NCBI GenBank assembly: GCA_009760855.2
Contig: WPIO01000002.1
Span: forward strand, 12,432,501 to 12,496,500
Length of the DNA: 64,000 bases
Source: Cristatella mucedo
Lineage: Eukaryota > Bryozoa > Phylactolaemata > Cristatellidae
Direction: 5' to 3'
Both the position numbers and the translations under genes were made by a program. How positions within the stretch are numbered: position 1 is the stretch's first letter; the number at the start of each line of letters is the position of its first letter. The notes under the pieces were generated by a model. That model ran no database searches, had not been told where the DNA came from, and worked only from the letters and a program-made list of their open reading frames with translations. Positions 1 to 44,499 of the stretch are shown here, in pieces.

Positions 1-465
1 ATCTCTTCGTTCCATCCTCAGTCTGAATCAAGATTGCTAGGGGGCTTGCTCTAACCTGCATGCGCTGTCGGTGACTGGAGAGCACATAATCGCCTGCAGG
101 AGTGCAGGAATTGTGATCACCAGCCAGTGAGCCTCACATGTCGTGGGTGTGAGTGACCGCGATCGGTGTGCAGCCAGCCCTCTGCTCAATGGCACTTGTG
201 CCGACCGTCGCCTGAAGCTCTTCTGCAGGTAGCATGCAGTTGGGCGTAGACAATTCTTTATATTTAAGCCAAGGCTTAAAGGCTTCCTAGCCTTGTCAGA
301 GATTAGGAGTAGTTAATCTACCAATCTAAGGACATACCTCTCGTTGCCTGTAGTTGCACAATGTCGGAATTTTCTCTGCAGGAGGTGATGTGACCCGACA
401 GTTTGCTTGCCACTTATTGCCATCTGTGTGCTGCATTAGCCAGTAAGGTCGTCGTTCTGCATGAT
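1..465. other. Unclassified sequence at window start
   Basis: I see no exon, repeat or regulatory signal that I can support. By position it is likely to be intron of the GRAF gene, or upstream DNA if the first GRAF exons lie elsewhere. Confidence 0.4.
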
Positions 466-640
466 AATAAAAATTTCAATAATAATAATGCATTTGCATA
501 GCACCCTCATAGAACTTAATCTCTTTCTAGGCACTTTAAATTTGCTGCAAAGGAAGCATGATCGAATGGTTAGTGGTAGCACGCTCAATGCCAACAAGCA
601 GTTAGACGTGACATACATAGGCTCAGCATGCAAAAATGGT
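466..640 (-). mobile_element. L2-type LINE, 3' end fragment
   Basis: Starts with an (ATA)n tract, then the reversed L2 3' hairpin (AATCTCTTTCTAGGCACTTT) and the GCTGCAAAGGAAGCATGATC segment seen in the longer copies at 37097 and 58090. Only the 3' untranslated end and about 100 bp before it remain. Confidence 0.85.
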
Positions 641-834
641 TAAATAAATAAATGAATCCTAGCTGATTAAACAGCCTCTTTTTGTATAGCGACAGAAGAG
701 CCGTTACGGCTGTCACCGCCACTTGCAGTGGCGATACAGAATCGCCCACTGCAGGAATCGAACCCACGACCTCAGGATCGAGATCGTGAAAGCAACGGCC
801 TTACCTAGTTTGCCATCACGGCTAGCTCGCTGCA
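641..834 (-). mobile_element. tRNA-derived SINE (family A), near full length
   Basis: Read on the minus strand: a tRNA-like head with A-box-like TGGCAAACTAGG and B box GGTTCGATTCC, then a body with a short palindrome (AGCCGTAACGGCT), then GTCGCTATACAAA and a (TTTA)n tail. It lies directly against the L2 fragment before it. It is one of about ten copies in the window. Confidence 0.85.
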
Positions 835-1075
835 GCCATGACGTGACCAACCTCTCGCGCTCGAGTAGCAGCAGCGGCTTGGCCCGCACTTGGAGCTCGC
901 GAAGTACCTCGTGCAGCAGGCTCTGCCTGGACAGCAGCAGCTCATCCCACTCGCCTCGGCCACATTCTGCCGCCTCAGCTCGGCCGCCTCCACTTCCAGC
1001 TCCTCCCGGGCTAGCTTGCCGTCACTCTGACGATTGACGAGCATCGCCTTAAGCGACTCGATCAGCTATGCCTGC
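805..1075 (-). pseudogene. Coiled-coil-like coding remnant, frame-broken
   Basis: The minus strand encodes LIESLKAMLVNRQSDGKLAR and then EELEVEAAELRRQ in one frame. After about one base of shift it encodes EWDELLLSRQSLLHEVLREL in another. The heptad-like spacing of Leu and the charged residues look like real protein, but no family is recognised. The 3' side runs into the SINE at 641-834. It could be a transposed gene fragment, an exon of an antisense gene with an unseen intron, or chance in GC-rich DNA. Confidence 0.3.
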
Positions 1076-1581
1076 AAGCTCCTGACGGGCAATCCAAGGG
1101 AATAGTTTTGGGGAGGAAAGTGCTCGAGCTTCCGGCGACAGCTGCCCAGGCAGTGCATGCTTTCGGAAACCGTGTGGCAGCGCATGCTGCCCTCAATTGA
1201 GCATGCTCCAGCATTGCCTTTTACCCTTTGCTTCTGCTTGCAATTTGCCACGTCTCTTACTTGGTCTCTTACTTCTGATTAGCTGTGGACGAGCTGTGTT
1301 TGTGATTTGCCCTCGCAGTTTTGATGTCACTCTTATGTGGATCAACCTTTTTGAACTCGAGGGGAATAATAAGATCAAGCGATAGCATCTGTTTTTTCAC
1401 ATTCGTGCTAGAGTGGTGCCCGGCGTCTTATTAGCTCTCTCTTTTGGCAAGGTCATCATACATATCGCCAATTAATGGCAAATATGTTTAGATAACGTTT
1501 CTTGTTGTTACACTGATGTACTTGGCCGTCACAATGTGCCCAGATTTTGCTGCAGTGTTATGATATTGATGGATTTTTTAG

Positions 1582-34027
<32,446 letters not shown>

Positions 34028-35154
34028 CACAAGATGGCACTATTGGCCGCAGCCTCAGTGCTCCTGCGCTTCGCTGAGCCCGACCGATCGGAAGCATCGT
34101 AGCTTGGTATCGATGCACCAAGCCACGACGTGTCAATGATCAAAATGACTGTAGTTCAAAGCTGCTAGTCGTCGTTGCCGGTGCATGCTGTCTGTTGCTA
34201 GAAGGCTGTACCAGCCCACCAGCCTGCAACGATCGGACGACATGTAGCGGCAGCCGTACGAGCGAGCCACATCCGTGCCACCAACCGATCAAGTGGCTGG
34301 TGCAACCCGTTGGCACGCTGCGCTGCACGCCGGCGAGCTTGTCAAGCAGCACTTGCTGCCACTGAGGTAGCAGTTAGCAAAGTGCAGGCTCGCAGTAGCC
34401 TGCCCTCAGCCTAGCTCGACCTCATGCGTCAGGCCAGGCACGCAGGCAGCAAAACAAAGCGGATACAACGAGTCGTACTATTGTCTGCAAGTGCGCAGTG
34501 AGTTCGTCGATATCCTTGGCTGGGCTGAGCAAGGCAAGACAGGCAATGAAGACAGGGCGAGCGAGGCTCAGCACCTGCCAGTGTGAAAATGCTCGACAGA
34601 GACGAACCTGGCCAGCCGGGCTCGCCTTTGCTAGCTGCATGTGTTGGTCGGGACAGCAGCCGTGACATTCCACACTTAGGCAGACACTTAATTCACCTGT
34701 AAGCCAGCGTCGTAGCCGTCTGTGACGCGACAGCGGCCTCGACGGCAGTAACATGGCTTTGGCGCAGTGCCCTGATGTGAATGTGGCTATCAGTAGTAGC
34801 AGCTGCCTTAGCCAGGGTACCTGCTGCCTGGCTAGCTCGAAGGCCCGGTCTGCTGCTGCCGCTTGCTTGGTAGCTGCGTGACGGCCCTCGAGTACAATCT
34901 CGTGCCATTTTTACTCTACTGTTATGGCATTTTTGTATTATAATTATCGTAGTGAAATTTCGAGCTCATTTTGATATTCAATCAACTCAGAATGTGCACG
35001 CAGCTCTAATGTATGAGTTTCAACTAGGCTTCAATGACAAATCAGCCTTGCAGGACTTTCCAAGTCGGTCCAATTAAGATCAAATCGCCGACTGCTGATA
35101 GAGATTCAGCACGACGTTAGTTATGCCATGCAAGAAGGAAGTAAAGAAAGTCGC
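34028..35154. other. Sequence downstream of GRAF, including probable 3' UTR
   Basis: The first part should be GRAF 3' UTR. I found no clear poly(A) signal. The minus strand at about 34422-34907 is open for some 160 codons and begins HEIVLEGRHAATKQAAAADR then AFELARQ, which looks protein-like. A nearby minus frame at about 34962-35036 reads ETHTLELRAHSELIEYQNEL. Stops separate them and no family is recognised. Confidence 0.35.
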
Positions 35155-35285
35155 ATAATCCAGCAGGCTCATTTATGTAGCGGTAGAGGAGCTTGTTGTG
35201 TCTGTCACCTCGCCATTGAGGATTATCTGCTGCAGAACTAACGACCTAGGTCGTGAAATGAAAGCACCTTACCCCTTTAGGTTGA
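35155..35285 (-). mobile_element. tRNA-derived SINE (family A), decayed
   Basis: CAGGCTCATTTATGTAGCGG, then CTGTCACCTCGCC, then CTGCAGAACTAACGACCTAG with a degraded reversed B box and A box. Shorter than the full copies. Confidence 0.7.
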
Positions 35286-37096
35286 AGGCCTAGGTCCGAG
35301 CTGGCTTGAACTCGTCTGGAATACGTCCATGTGAGTACTGTAAGTACGCCGGCGTGCGCATGTCCTGCAGTGATATAATTAAGCAGCCGATATATTTTTG
35401 AAGCGCCTAGTCCACTTTGTACCTCTCAAAGTAATTACCTCTCTGTGCACACCGGCTGCCTGTCCATATGACTGTGAAGTAACTTCTATATGTTCTATTT
35501 CACGGTGATCTTGATGAACCTGAATCACGAACAGATGTTGCACAATGTGTCAGCCCAGTTACCTTCTTCGATTGAATCATTGCTGATTGTCTTCCATCAT
35601 CACATAGACCTGCACTGTTTGCTTGTGCCATACTTCTATAGCACAGTGCATACTTACTGACAGTGAAAATGCATGGATGCAGACGTGCAAATACACGAGC
35701 GCACAACCATAAGCCACCCAAGCCCAGGCACATTCACAGATGCACGCAAGCACCCTGCTTATTTTGTTCGTATGTTCGTGAATTTCGTGCACTTGTGGTG
35801 TTTATCATCTGCTTCCTTTCTCACTCCGCCTTTCTCAATGTGTGCGTGCGTATGTGTGCAGGACTCGCACGCACCTACAACCGACTCTCGCTTACTACGG
35901 GTGGTTATTAAGTGGTAGTACCTCATCTATGGGCAAAGACAGTGCAGTTGCATTCAATTATGATCGTGCTTCCCATTTCTAAGAAACCATTTGATTAAGC
36001 TTCGATATGCTCATACGCAATGCGTGCTGAGTTCAATACATTCGATTGAGCTATTGGACCCAGAAGAAAACTAAGCTCATTTTCAATGCTGAGTTCAAGT
36101 ACCATCACACGACTACCGACGAGAACCACGCAGCGACCAGCAATAGGGTTGTGCGGACAAAAGGTGACGTCACTTATCTTGGCCAAAATGCTCGATTCTC
36201 ATGTCTGATTAATTGGGGTCATGCAAAATTTATGAAGCGTGTAAAAATTATTGCTGACATTGCAGGCTTGGCATTAAAGGAAACACAGCAAACTTAAATC
36301 TAAATACAAAATTGAATTACAAGCAGACAGTAAATTTTTGCTGAGACCAGAGCCACGTCATTCGAAAGTGGACGTGCGCAAAGCAATGGGGTCGCAGACA
36401 TGCAATACAGTGCTGTTTCCAATTCAAATCTTACCTTTTGCTTTCATTTTTACAATCTGTTGGTAATGTTGTAATTTTTCTTTCTATGCTGTGTCTCTTT
36501 CACAAGCTGGGGTCTAGCCTTTCCAACTAACTGTCAAGCATCAGTTATAAGCATGTATTGAAAGGATGTAAATGATTCTATGGTAGAAGTTGCATGGCCC
36601 ATTTGTGGTAATGGTTTTAGCTGCTAATGTAGTGGGTGCGTGCGTTTACAAGAAGTCGGTTCTTGTTTCGAAACAAGTTCGGCAATTAAGATTGTTATTC
36701 CTTTTGGGACCATTTAGCCGGCGATTTTGCTAACGATAGGTTAAACTGGAATTCAGCTTGGCATTGTGCTGTCTCCTCGCAGTCGAGGTTATCGTCATCA
36801 ATCGCTTTTAAATAGGAAATAGCTTTTTTCAGCTTGCGGCTAAAGAACTCGGATAAAACAGTTGCATTTTTTTCAAGAAGAGCTATGTCTAGCTTTAACC
36901 AGCTACTTCTGTGTTATTGTGTGATGCGATGTCAGTCTTTTGAAAATGTCTATGGGTCATCTAATTTTGCTATACTTAGTAGCCTGCTCTATTGTATCCG
37001 ACCAACATTCCAAATTTGTCATGCCAGAACTCTGGATGGATGTGAGATCTGTTTCGCATTCAAGCTTGTAATAATATAGGTTATAATGTTCCTATA
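35286..37096. other. Unclassified intergenic sequence
   Basis: A short L2-like motif (TGAAGCGCCTAG) at about 35400. Otherwise no gene or repeat I can support, although short open frames exist near 36050-36300. Confidence 0.4.
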
Positions 37097-39455
37097 ATAA
37101 TAAGGATGCACTTTTTAAAGCGCCCTCAGAAAACTAAATCTCTCTCTAGGCGCTTTACATTTGCTGCAAAGGGAAATGCATTTGAATGGTGAGTAATATC
37201 ATGCTTGATAAACAAACAAAATGAATAACATGGTTAGGGGTGACATGCACAGGGTCAGCATGCAAATGTGGTTAGTGGCAGCATGCACAGTGCCAGCACG
37301 AATAAGCACACGAAGGACGAATCACAGGGACTCACTAAACGCTGTCCTAAATAGGTGTGTTTTTAAGTTCTTTTTAAATGTGGTCAGGTCAGGGGATGTT
37401 CTGACGCAGGTCGGGAGGGAGTTCCAGGCTTTGGGAGCATACGCACTAAATGCAGGGTCTCCAAAGGATTTGAGGTTTGTACGCGTTATTTGTAGACTGT
37501 TGGATTCCGAAAAGTGGGTGGTACGATGCTTGGCCCGATGGGGGAGTATATCTGAGAGATAGGCTGGAGCCAAGGAATGGAGTGACCTAAAAGTGAGCAA
37601 CAAAACCTTGAAGTCAATCCATTGCTTGACTGGTAGCCAGTGCATGTCGGCGGGAAGTGGTGTGATGTGGCAACTGCGACGCTCACGACAGACAAGCCTG
37701 GCTGCGGGAGTTTTGCACCAGCTGCAATCGCCTGATCGCACATACTGGTAGGCCAGTAAGCAGTGAGTTGCAGGAGTCGAGACGGGATGTCACGAATGCA
37801 TGGACCAACTTGGACGTGGTATCCTTATCTAAACAAGCCCGAATTTTAGCAATGTTATGAAGCTGAAAATAGGCAGATTTGACTGTGGACTGATATGGTC
37901 GTCTCACGAGAGGTCGCTTTTGAATATGTCACCTAGATTTCGAGCTGATTCAACTGGAGATATGCTGGCAGAGCCAATTTTGAGCTTCAGCCTTTCCACT
38001 TTGTGAATCACACTGGGTTTGCCCATAACTAGTATGTTAGTTTTATCGTCATTTAGTTTTAGAAAATTTGCTGCCATCCACGTGCGGATGTCATCAATAC
38101 ATGCCGCAAGTGAGTTGAGAGAATTTGAGGTGCTCGAAAGCTGGGAGGGATCATAACAAAGGTACAACTGAGTGTCATCCGCCTAGAAGTGAAAGCCTAG
38201 ATTGTGCTTGGCAATCACATCGGCAAGAGGGGGAGTATAAACCGTGAAAAGAACTGGACCAGCACAGAGCCCTGAGGTATCCCATATTTCAGAGGTACCT
38301 CAGATGATCTTTGTCCATTCACGTCAATACTCTGGAGTCTCCCACTGAGATAGGACCTGAACCACTGCAGAGCAGTGCCAGTGATGCCCAGGCGAGATGA
38401 GAGGCGCTCTAGAAGAACTTTGTGATCGATGGTATCAAAAGCTGCCGAAAGATTGAGCAAAACAAGCAGAGACACTCTACCCATGTCTGCATTCCTGAGT
38501 AGGTCGTTGTATACCCTAAGCAAGGCTGACTCTGGAGTGATTAGCTCTAAAGCCAGACTGGAACTTACTAGCAAGGTGTGAGGTTTCGATATACGAGTTC
38601 AGCTGGTCCGCCACGACCCGTTCCAGTGTCTTTGATAGGAATGGTAGAAGGGAGACTGGGCGGTAGTTGCTAAAGTTCTCTTGGTCTAGTGTCGCTTTCT
38701 TGAGAAGTGGCCTGACTACAGCTTTTTTGATAGGTGCTGGGACATGACCTGAGGCTAATGACATATTAATGATGTTAGTTATGCATGGCAGCAGCAGATC
38801 AATGCAACGTAGGAGCAGGACAGTGGGAATAGTGTCCAGAGGACTTGTTGTGTTCTTTGATTGAGATACGAACTTCAGGACTAAATCACTAGTGACCTGC
38901 TTAAATGTAGACATTGAGGTGCAGCCAGGAATCGGGGAACACCATTTTAGTGGGGATGTTGTCATCGCAGGGATGGATTCCCTGATCTTGTCTATCTTCT
39001 CCACAAAGAATCGAGAGAAGCGATCGGCTAGATCATCACAAGGATCATCAGGTAAGGAGCTAATCTGGGATCGGTTGAGATGGTTTATCGTCGACATCAG
39101 CATTTTTGGATTGTGCATCTGTGATTCAACAATGTTTTTATAGAAGCTAGACTTGGCCTTTGCTAGGATCGATCGGTACGACCTACAGTAGTCTTCATAT
39201 GCCTGTCGATGGACAGTCAGTCCAGATCTTTTGTATACTTTTTCAAGCTTTCGCTTAGTAGACCAGGCTAGTTTAATGTCTGTGGTAAACCATAGGCCGT
39301 CTGGGCGGGGGCGCACAGTGCGCTTTGTCAGAGGTGTAAACTCGTCCAGCGTGTCAGCTAGTGTCGTGTTGTAGCTATCTAATAATGATGACAGATCGGA
39401 GGGAGGACTGAGCAGCAGAGGTGAAGCAGATGTTTCTGAGCACTCTTGCAAGTAC
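37097..39455 (-). mobile_element. L2-clade LINE with reverse-transcriptase region, inactive
   Basis: The longest LINE copy, about 2.36 kb. The minus strand, from 39451 down, encodes the thumb-proximal and RT blocks: NYRPVSLLPFLSKTLERVVA, then ALLRVYNDLLRNADMG, LNLSAAFDTIDHKVLLERLS and YGIPQGSVL, followed by the YADD box and the C-terminal Cys/His region. It ends at the 3' hairpin and TTATTATT at 37097-37160. Damage: a frame change near 38545, another near 38220, and TAG instead of TAT at 38183-38185 inside YADD. The 5' end is truncated, with no endonuclease domain. Confidence 0.93.
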
Positions 39456-40735
39456 CAACCGCCTAACTAAACTTCAAATGGCAGTAGCACTAAATGAGGA
39501 TATATTTTCTTCGTCTAATAAATTGAAACCCTGAACAAATGAAGAACTAGCAAAAAACCTTTCTTTTTAACAGAACCGTTTATCAAAAACCTAAAATAAA
39601 TCTGTTTCTGTACAAGGCAAGAATACTGCAACGTTCACGCACTACTGGTTTCGCGGGAGTGGCGACCCACTTGACTGGGTACTTCACCACACAATACAAG
39701 AACCTGTGTCACCTCATTTAAACGCGTTCGTGCTGTGCGTGCCTTCTTATGAGCGGGTAGTTGTCACACAACTGTCAAGAGAGCCAGAATTGCAATGAAG
39801 CGTCTGACTACGCAGGCGTGTCAATGTGTAGCCCGGATTTTGGCAAGATGGCTCAACCTTGACCTTGGTAGCAAACCTCCTAAGCCCGATGAAACTTTTT
39901 TTAACTCTTGCTGCGATTTTAACTGCTCCCTTAAGCTGCTGTTGCTGCAGATAAAAAAATACCAGACAGGTTGTAGCTCTGCTCCAGAGCTGTGCCACCC
40001 TGAAGTCTCTTTCGAAATACTAAAAGGAATTTTCATTTTAACCCGATTTGGAGAGCTTGAATAAGAGGCCGAAGGCTGGCCACTCTACATAAAGGGCTCA
40101 TAAACTAGTATACATACAAACCTACTAAAAAACTTTAAAATATGACGCTTAAAAGTAACGAAAAAGCTCTTGCAATCTGACACTCTGGCGTCGACAAACC
40201 TCGGCGGCCTCTATTGAATAGATCGTAATCAATTTACTTAAAAAACTCCAAAGTCTGGTGGCCTCCATGGAATCAAGGTAGCCACCACGGAGCAGCTAAT
40301 TCGGCGGCCTGCTATGGGCACTATGCTCTTAGTAAAAGTTCACAGCCTCCAGCTTTGACCCGCAAAAGAGGGTAGCCAATGAAACTAACTCAGGTGGTCT
40401 ATTACTGCTCACCGTACCTTTGCACGTACCCGCTTTTTTGTTGATGGTGGTGGCCGGCGTCACTTTCCAAAGCGTGCATCGTGTTCTTTATCGATCTCCT
40501 CTGCGGCTTCGTTCATTAATTGCATCATCTCTTACGCTCTTTCTTCGGCTACAACACTCAACCTAGCACCAACATCCTACAGAGTGTTTTATATTCACGC
40601 ACACGGATAAAAAACAGGTCAGAGCTTCCTACCAATTCATTCTTTTCTGCTTGAGGTTTTGTTTGCTCCTCCTTTTCTCTATATAGCTTTTGGTACTTTC
40701 ATTTTTCTTGCTTCTCTAGCAAGCGAGTCTTCTTC
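39456..40735. other. Unclassified, with a decayed internal repeat
   Basis: A weak ladder of GGYGGCCT-containing units at about 40190-40410. One open frame at 39795-40064 (+) without known family. Nothing else supported. Confidence 0.4.
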
Positions 40736-42571
40736 TTGAATTGCATTCCATTTAGCAATGGCTTCCTCTATGAAATAGGGCTACCGAAGATCGCAGTACG
40801 ATCGGTCATTGCTAGTCGAGAGCTGGAACGGACATGTGCACTAACAAGAAATCCGGGACAGCGTTTGCATTTTAACTACAACGATTGCTCGCTCAATACC
40901 AACGACGAGACCGGCAGTCAGTCACCCATTTCACTACTACGGAGAGGGAGCCGCCATTTCCAAGAAGGGCAATGGCGCGTGCTCGCGATCTGCTCGCTCG
41001 GTCGATGGAGCCGGCAAACGGTGAAGTTGCTTCGATCGGAACGAGTCTGGCTAATGCCGGCTACTGCAAGCGGCCATCTATCCACTCGGCCAGGTTGCCC
41101 ACCGAAAGCGAGGAGCTCTGTCGACCGAAAAGCTGAGCAGGTCAATGACGTCTGGCCTGTCTCACCGCGAGCTTGCCCATATGCACATGGCCAGTATGCA
41201 GTGCTGCGTCCGCGAGACTCTCATTAGTTCGGGTACGGGCATAAACCTTGCTACGTGTACAGACCTGTACGTCGCAATAGCCAGCGATAATGAGAAGGAG
41301 CTCGATGACCCGAAGGAAGCGAAAACAGCAACACCGTATTGGAAAAAGCGAAAAGAATTGCCTACGTCTTACGGCTAATACGGAAAGTGACTTTCAACTG
41401 ACTCACCCACAAGCTTGCAGCAGCTCACGCTCTGTGCTCATATTCAAGGAATGGCAGATTGTTATCCCAAGAGAGTGACTGCAGTCAAACCGATCTTGCC
41501 TTATATACAAGGCCGGTCGTAAGCCAGCTCGCTCATACATAATCATAAATCGCGCTGTTCATAAGCTCGGCTTATCTCATAAGTGGCTTATTTATAATTG
41601 AACGGCCAAGCTCATAGTTCGTAATCGAGGCTCAGTTGTCAAGTTAACAGTTAAAAATTTCGGAGCATTGCAGTAGCCATTTTCTAGTAAACTGAATAGA
41701 GAAGAGCGTGGTGATTAAAATAGTTGCAAGAACATTTCGAACTGATCTCAAGACTAGAGATCATTAAGCGACGTGATACAATGCTTCTCAGAAGTTTCCG
41801 AAATTTCCAAATGCTTATCAACAAGCAGCTCAGTAATTCAAAACGCAGACGTCACCTGTTCGTGAACTGAAGTGAAGATTAAGAAAATAGTAGCTTCGTC
41901 AATACCCTCCATTCTCGCTAATTTCTCGTATCGGCAGTCCCACTCACCCGAAGACCACGATAGACATGTGGCTTTTGGCTACAAATCGTGGGAAGCCAGC
42001 CATCCTTGAGTGAGCAGCCACGCTGTCCGAAATTAGCCGAAGGGAGCACCAGGGCGGACGACTCCATCGCTCGAAGAGGCCAATGCCCACATGAGTCCAG
42101 CAGACCCAGCAAACGCCTTGTCTTCCTGCAAGCTGCAAACGAAGTTTGGGTCTCGCGATACAGGGTTCGTCTCAGAGGCAGCTCGGTTGTTGGCCCGGTA
42201 ATCCCTGTCATCGGTGTTCGCTCTCCTAAAAGGAGAGTGGGACTGGTTAGTGTTAGAGACTGGTTAGTACAGCTTTGCCGGCGAACCGAGACAAAGGGAA
42301 GACACAGTTCAGCAGCGAGTGAGCTAACACCTGCGGCTCGCCGGCCTAAAGCCTTTCTCTCGGGGGAAAACCTGCAGTAATTCTTGCTGGCTCTTCGTTG
42401 GAGCAACAAACCAATAGTCCTCTTTTTCTCCTCGTTGAGCGGTCCAAGCAGTCGTTTTGCGTAGCGGAGTAGCCGCTCAGGTGAAAATCATTTGGCTCGC
42501 GAGCGTCCGTGAGAGGGCCGACAGACAATTGGCACACTTGGCCCGACATCGGTTTGAGCGAGCTATCAATC
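40736..42571. other. GC-rich repeats or unknown sequence
   Basis: Two open stretches (40736-41227 plus; 41918-42409 minus) show no recognisable domain. Composition resembles the LTR-like repeats that follow, so this is probably part of an unclassified retroelement, but I cannot show it. Confidence 0.3.
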
Positions 42572-43140
42572 TGTGACCAAAGCTAGGGAGTCGGTTACTT
42601 ACCGCTCAGCAACGCCCCACTCGGGCTACGCCACCCGCTCACCACGAAGCTGGGTTAGGGCCAGACGAGCGGCAGTTTGATTAAACCTCTTTATAACAAG
42701 GCAGCATTCGCCAACAGCAACACGGGAACTATGTAGAACTACTGGGGGCCCTGGGTACATTACGCCATGGAGGACACAATAAACATGAGGCCAGGCTTCC
42801 CGACGTGGGAGAACATTCTCAAACCGGAGCAATCTTGAAGACGGCAGCCTATCACAGAGTGTCAGTCAAGACAATATTGACTATACGTTGGCTGCAGTAA
42901 AGGGTATTCACTAGTGCGTCACAATTCGGCTTTCGGAGGGCTCCAGCTCACGGAGGTGAGACTACGATCAACAAGCCACAGGCGAAAGCGGAACATACAA
43001 GCCATATCAGCGAGCGAGTTTATCTCTTGCCCCGCTATGGCATTGGGTCCTCGTTGCCTTGCCTGGGTGGCCGAATCGTTGGCGGACGCCCGACATCCAT
43101 CCGGATGCACAGCTGCAGCGCCCTGCTGGCCTTGGCTGAA
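42572..43140 (+). mobile_element. LTR-like repeat (TG...TACA family), diverged copy
   Basis: Starts TGTGACC and has AACCTCTTTATAACAAGGC, CGCCAACAGCAACA and GGAGCAATCTTGAAGACGGC, all shared with the copy at 60797. Similarity fades after about 43140, so the right end is not defined. Confidence 0.6.
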
Positions 43141-43499
43141 TTTTAGCGCGAACAAGAGCTGTTCGGAGGCGGGCTAGAACTCCTTTGTCCTGGAGCAGTG
43201 AGCCAGAGAGGAGCGTCAGTGCGGTTAGTGAGGAAGCGCTTAAGAGCAAGCCAGGAAGCTCTAAAACCAGCGGTGGCGATTCGGCCTTTAGAATTGGTCT
43301 GATACCTGCGGGAGCTGCTGATTGATGTTGGCTGGCCTGTCAACCTCGGCCATAATTCTGTCCAAAAGGAATCGTCTGAAACCTATTCGGCATTCAAGCG
43401 GGACAGAGGTGCCCTTCCAGTGGCCCAGTGACGGTATTAACTTCTTACCGTAATGGGCCATGGGGTTGGGTCCAATACCACTAAGCTCTTGCCCCATTG

Positions 43500-44225
43500 T
43501 CTCAGCCAGGTATTTAAGAGTCGAGCGACGCTCGCTCTTGGTCTTTTGTTCGGCTCCTCGCTTCGGCTTCGCTTCGACGCCGTTGGACTCGTTTCTCTGA
43601 AAGCGAGGGAGGAGGGCGGGCTGTTCGCCGGCGATTGACGGGACAGGACGAGACAGAGCAAGAGGAGGATTCGGTGGACTCCACCGAATATGGTCGTGTC
43701 ACGCCCGAGCTAGCACTTTGTGTTTCCTATGGGTTTTGTGTGTGCGCGCTCGCACGTAGTCTCGGCATTAGGATTTGCCGGTGCGAGCTAAATGTAGTTG
43801 GTGTGGTGTGAGATATTCCGTTGGTTCGGGCTCCTTCGTCTATTTAGGCCGTTCCCCAAGAGACGCAGGTAGCCTAAGTGTGGAGACGTGTTTCCTCCTC
43901 AAGAGTGCTTGAGGTGGGATGTGAGGTATTCCTGCCGTTAAGGTGGAAGCGGAGCCCTAGTTCTCCAGTCAGGTTCTAGGCTACGGTTCGGGCTCCTCAT
44001 CTTATTTTGGTCGTTCCCCACAGTAGACTTACGTAGCCTAAGTGCGGGGACGTATTGCCCCCGCAAGAGTGCGTGTGCTGTTGAGAGCGTGTGAGGAGTG
44101 TGGAGATAAAACTGAGCTAGACGCGAAGCGACTTCGTGCGCTTGCGAATAAAGCTCAGTGAAATCCCCAATTTGTGTGTCTCGCTTTCCAATTCACGCCG
44201 CGGACTCACGATCCCCTTTAGTAAT
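43500..44225 (+). promoter_or_regulatory. Possible LTR-type promoter and poly(A) unit
   Basis: TATA-like TATTTAAG at 43511-43518, AATAAA at 44147-44152, and ATGGTGAGT (a donor-like site) at about 44224. Between them a segment starting GGTTCGGGCTCCT occurs twice (43823 and 43985, period 162). The layout resembles a U3-R-U5 unit, but no matching second LTR, primer site or gag-pol was seen. Confidence 0.4.
43823..44075 (+). repeat. Diverged tandem duplication, period 162 bp
   Basis: Shared blocks in both units: GGTTCGGGCTCC, CGTTCCCCA, GTAGCCTAAGTG followed by GAGACGTGTT or GGGACGTATT, and CAAGAGTGC. Confidence 0.7.
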
Positions 44226-44499
44226 GGTGAGTAGGTTAGCTCCAGAAACGCTTGTTTCGTGGTGGCCTGCTTATTGCACGTAGGCGCGCACCGAATGGCA
44301 TTAGGCGGTAGGTTACGCCGCTCGGCGAGCGGCAGGTTAAGCCTACTCCGCCGAGCCTTCGGAGTTTTACCTTTCTGGAGGTTTTGAGCTGCCTGCTGAT
44401 GCCAAGTCAGAAAAATTGATGACGGTACCAATTTTTAACAATTTTGACATAATTAGGTCGTGACTACACTCGTAACCGAAGGCCTTGCAGGCTTGTCGT

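Noticed and set aside
41918-42409. 163-codon minus-strand frame
   Set aside because: No recognised family; the region resembles repeat DNA.
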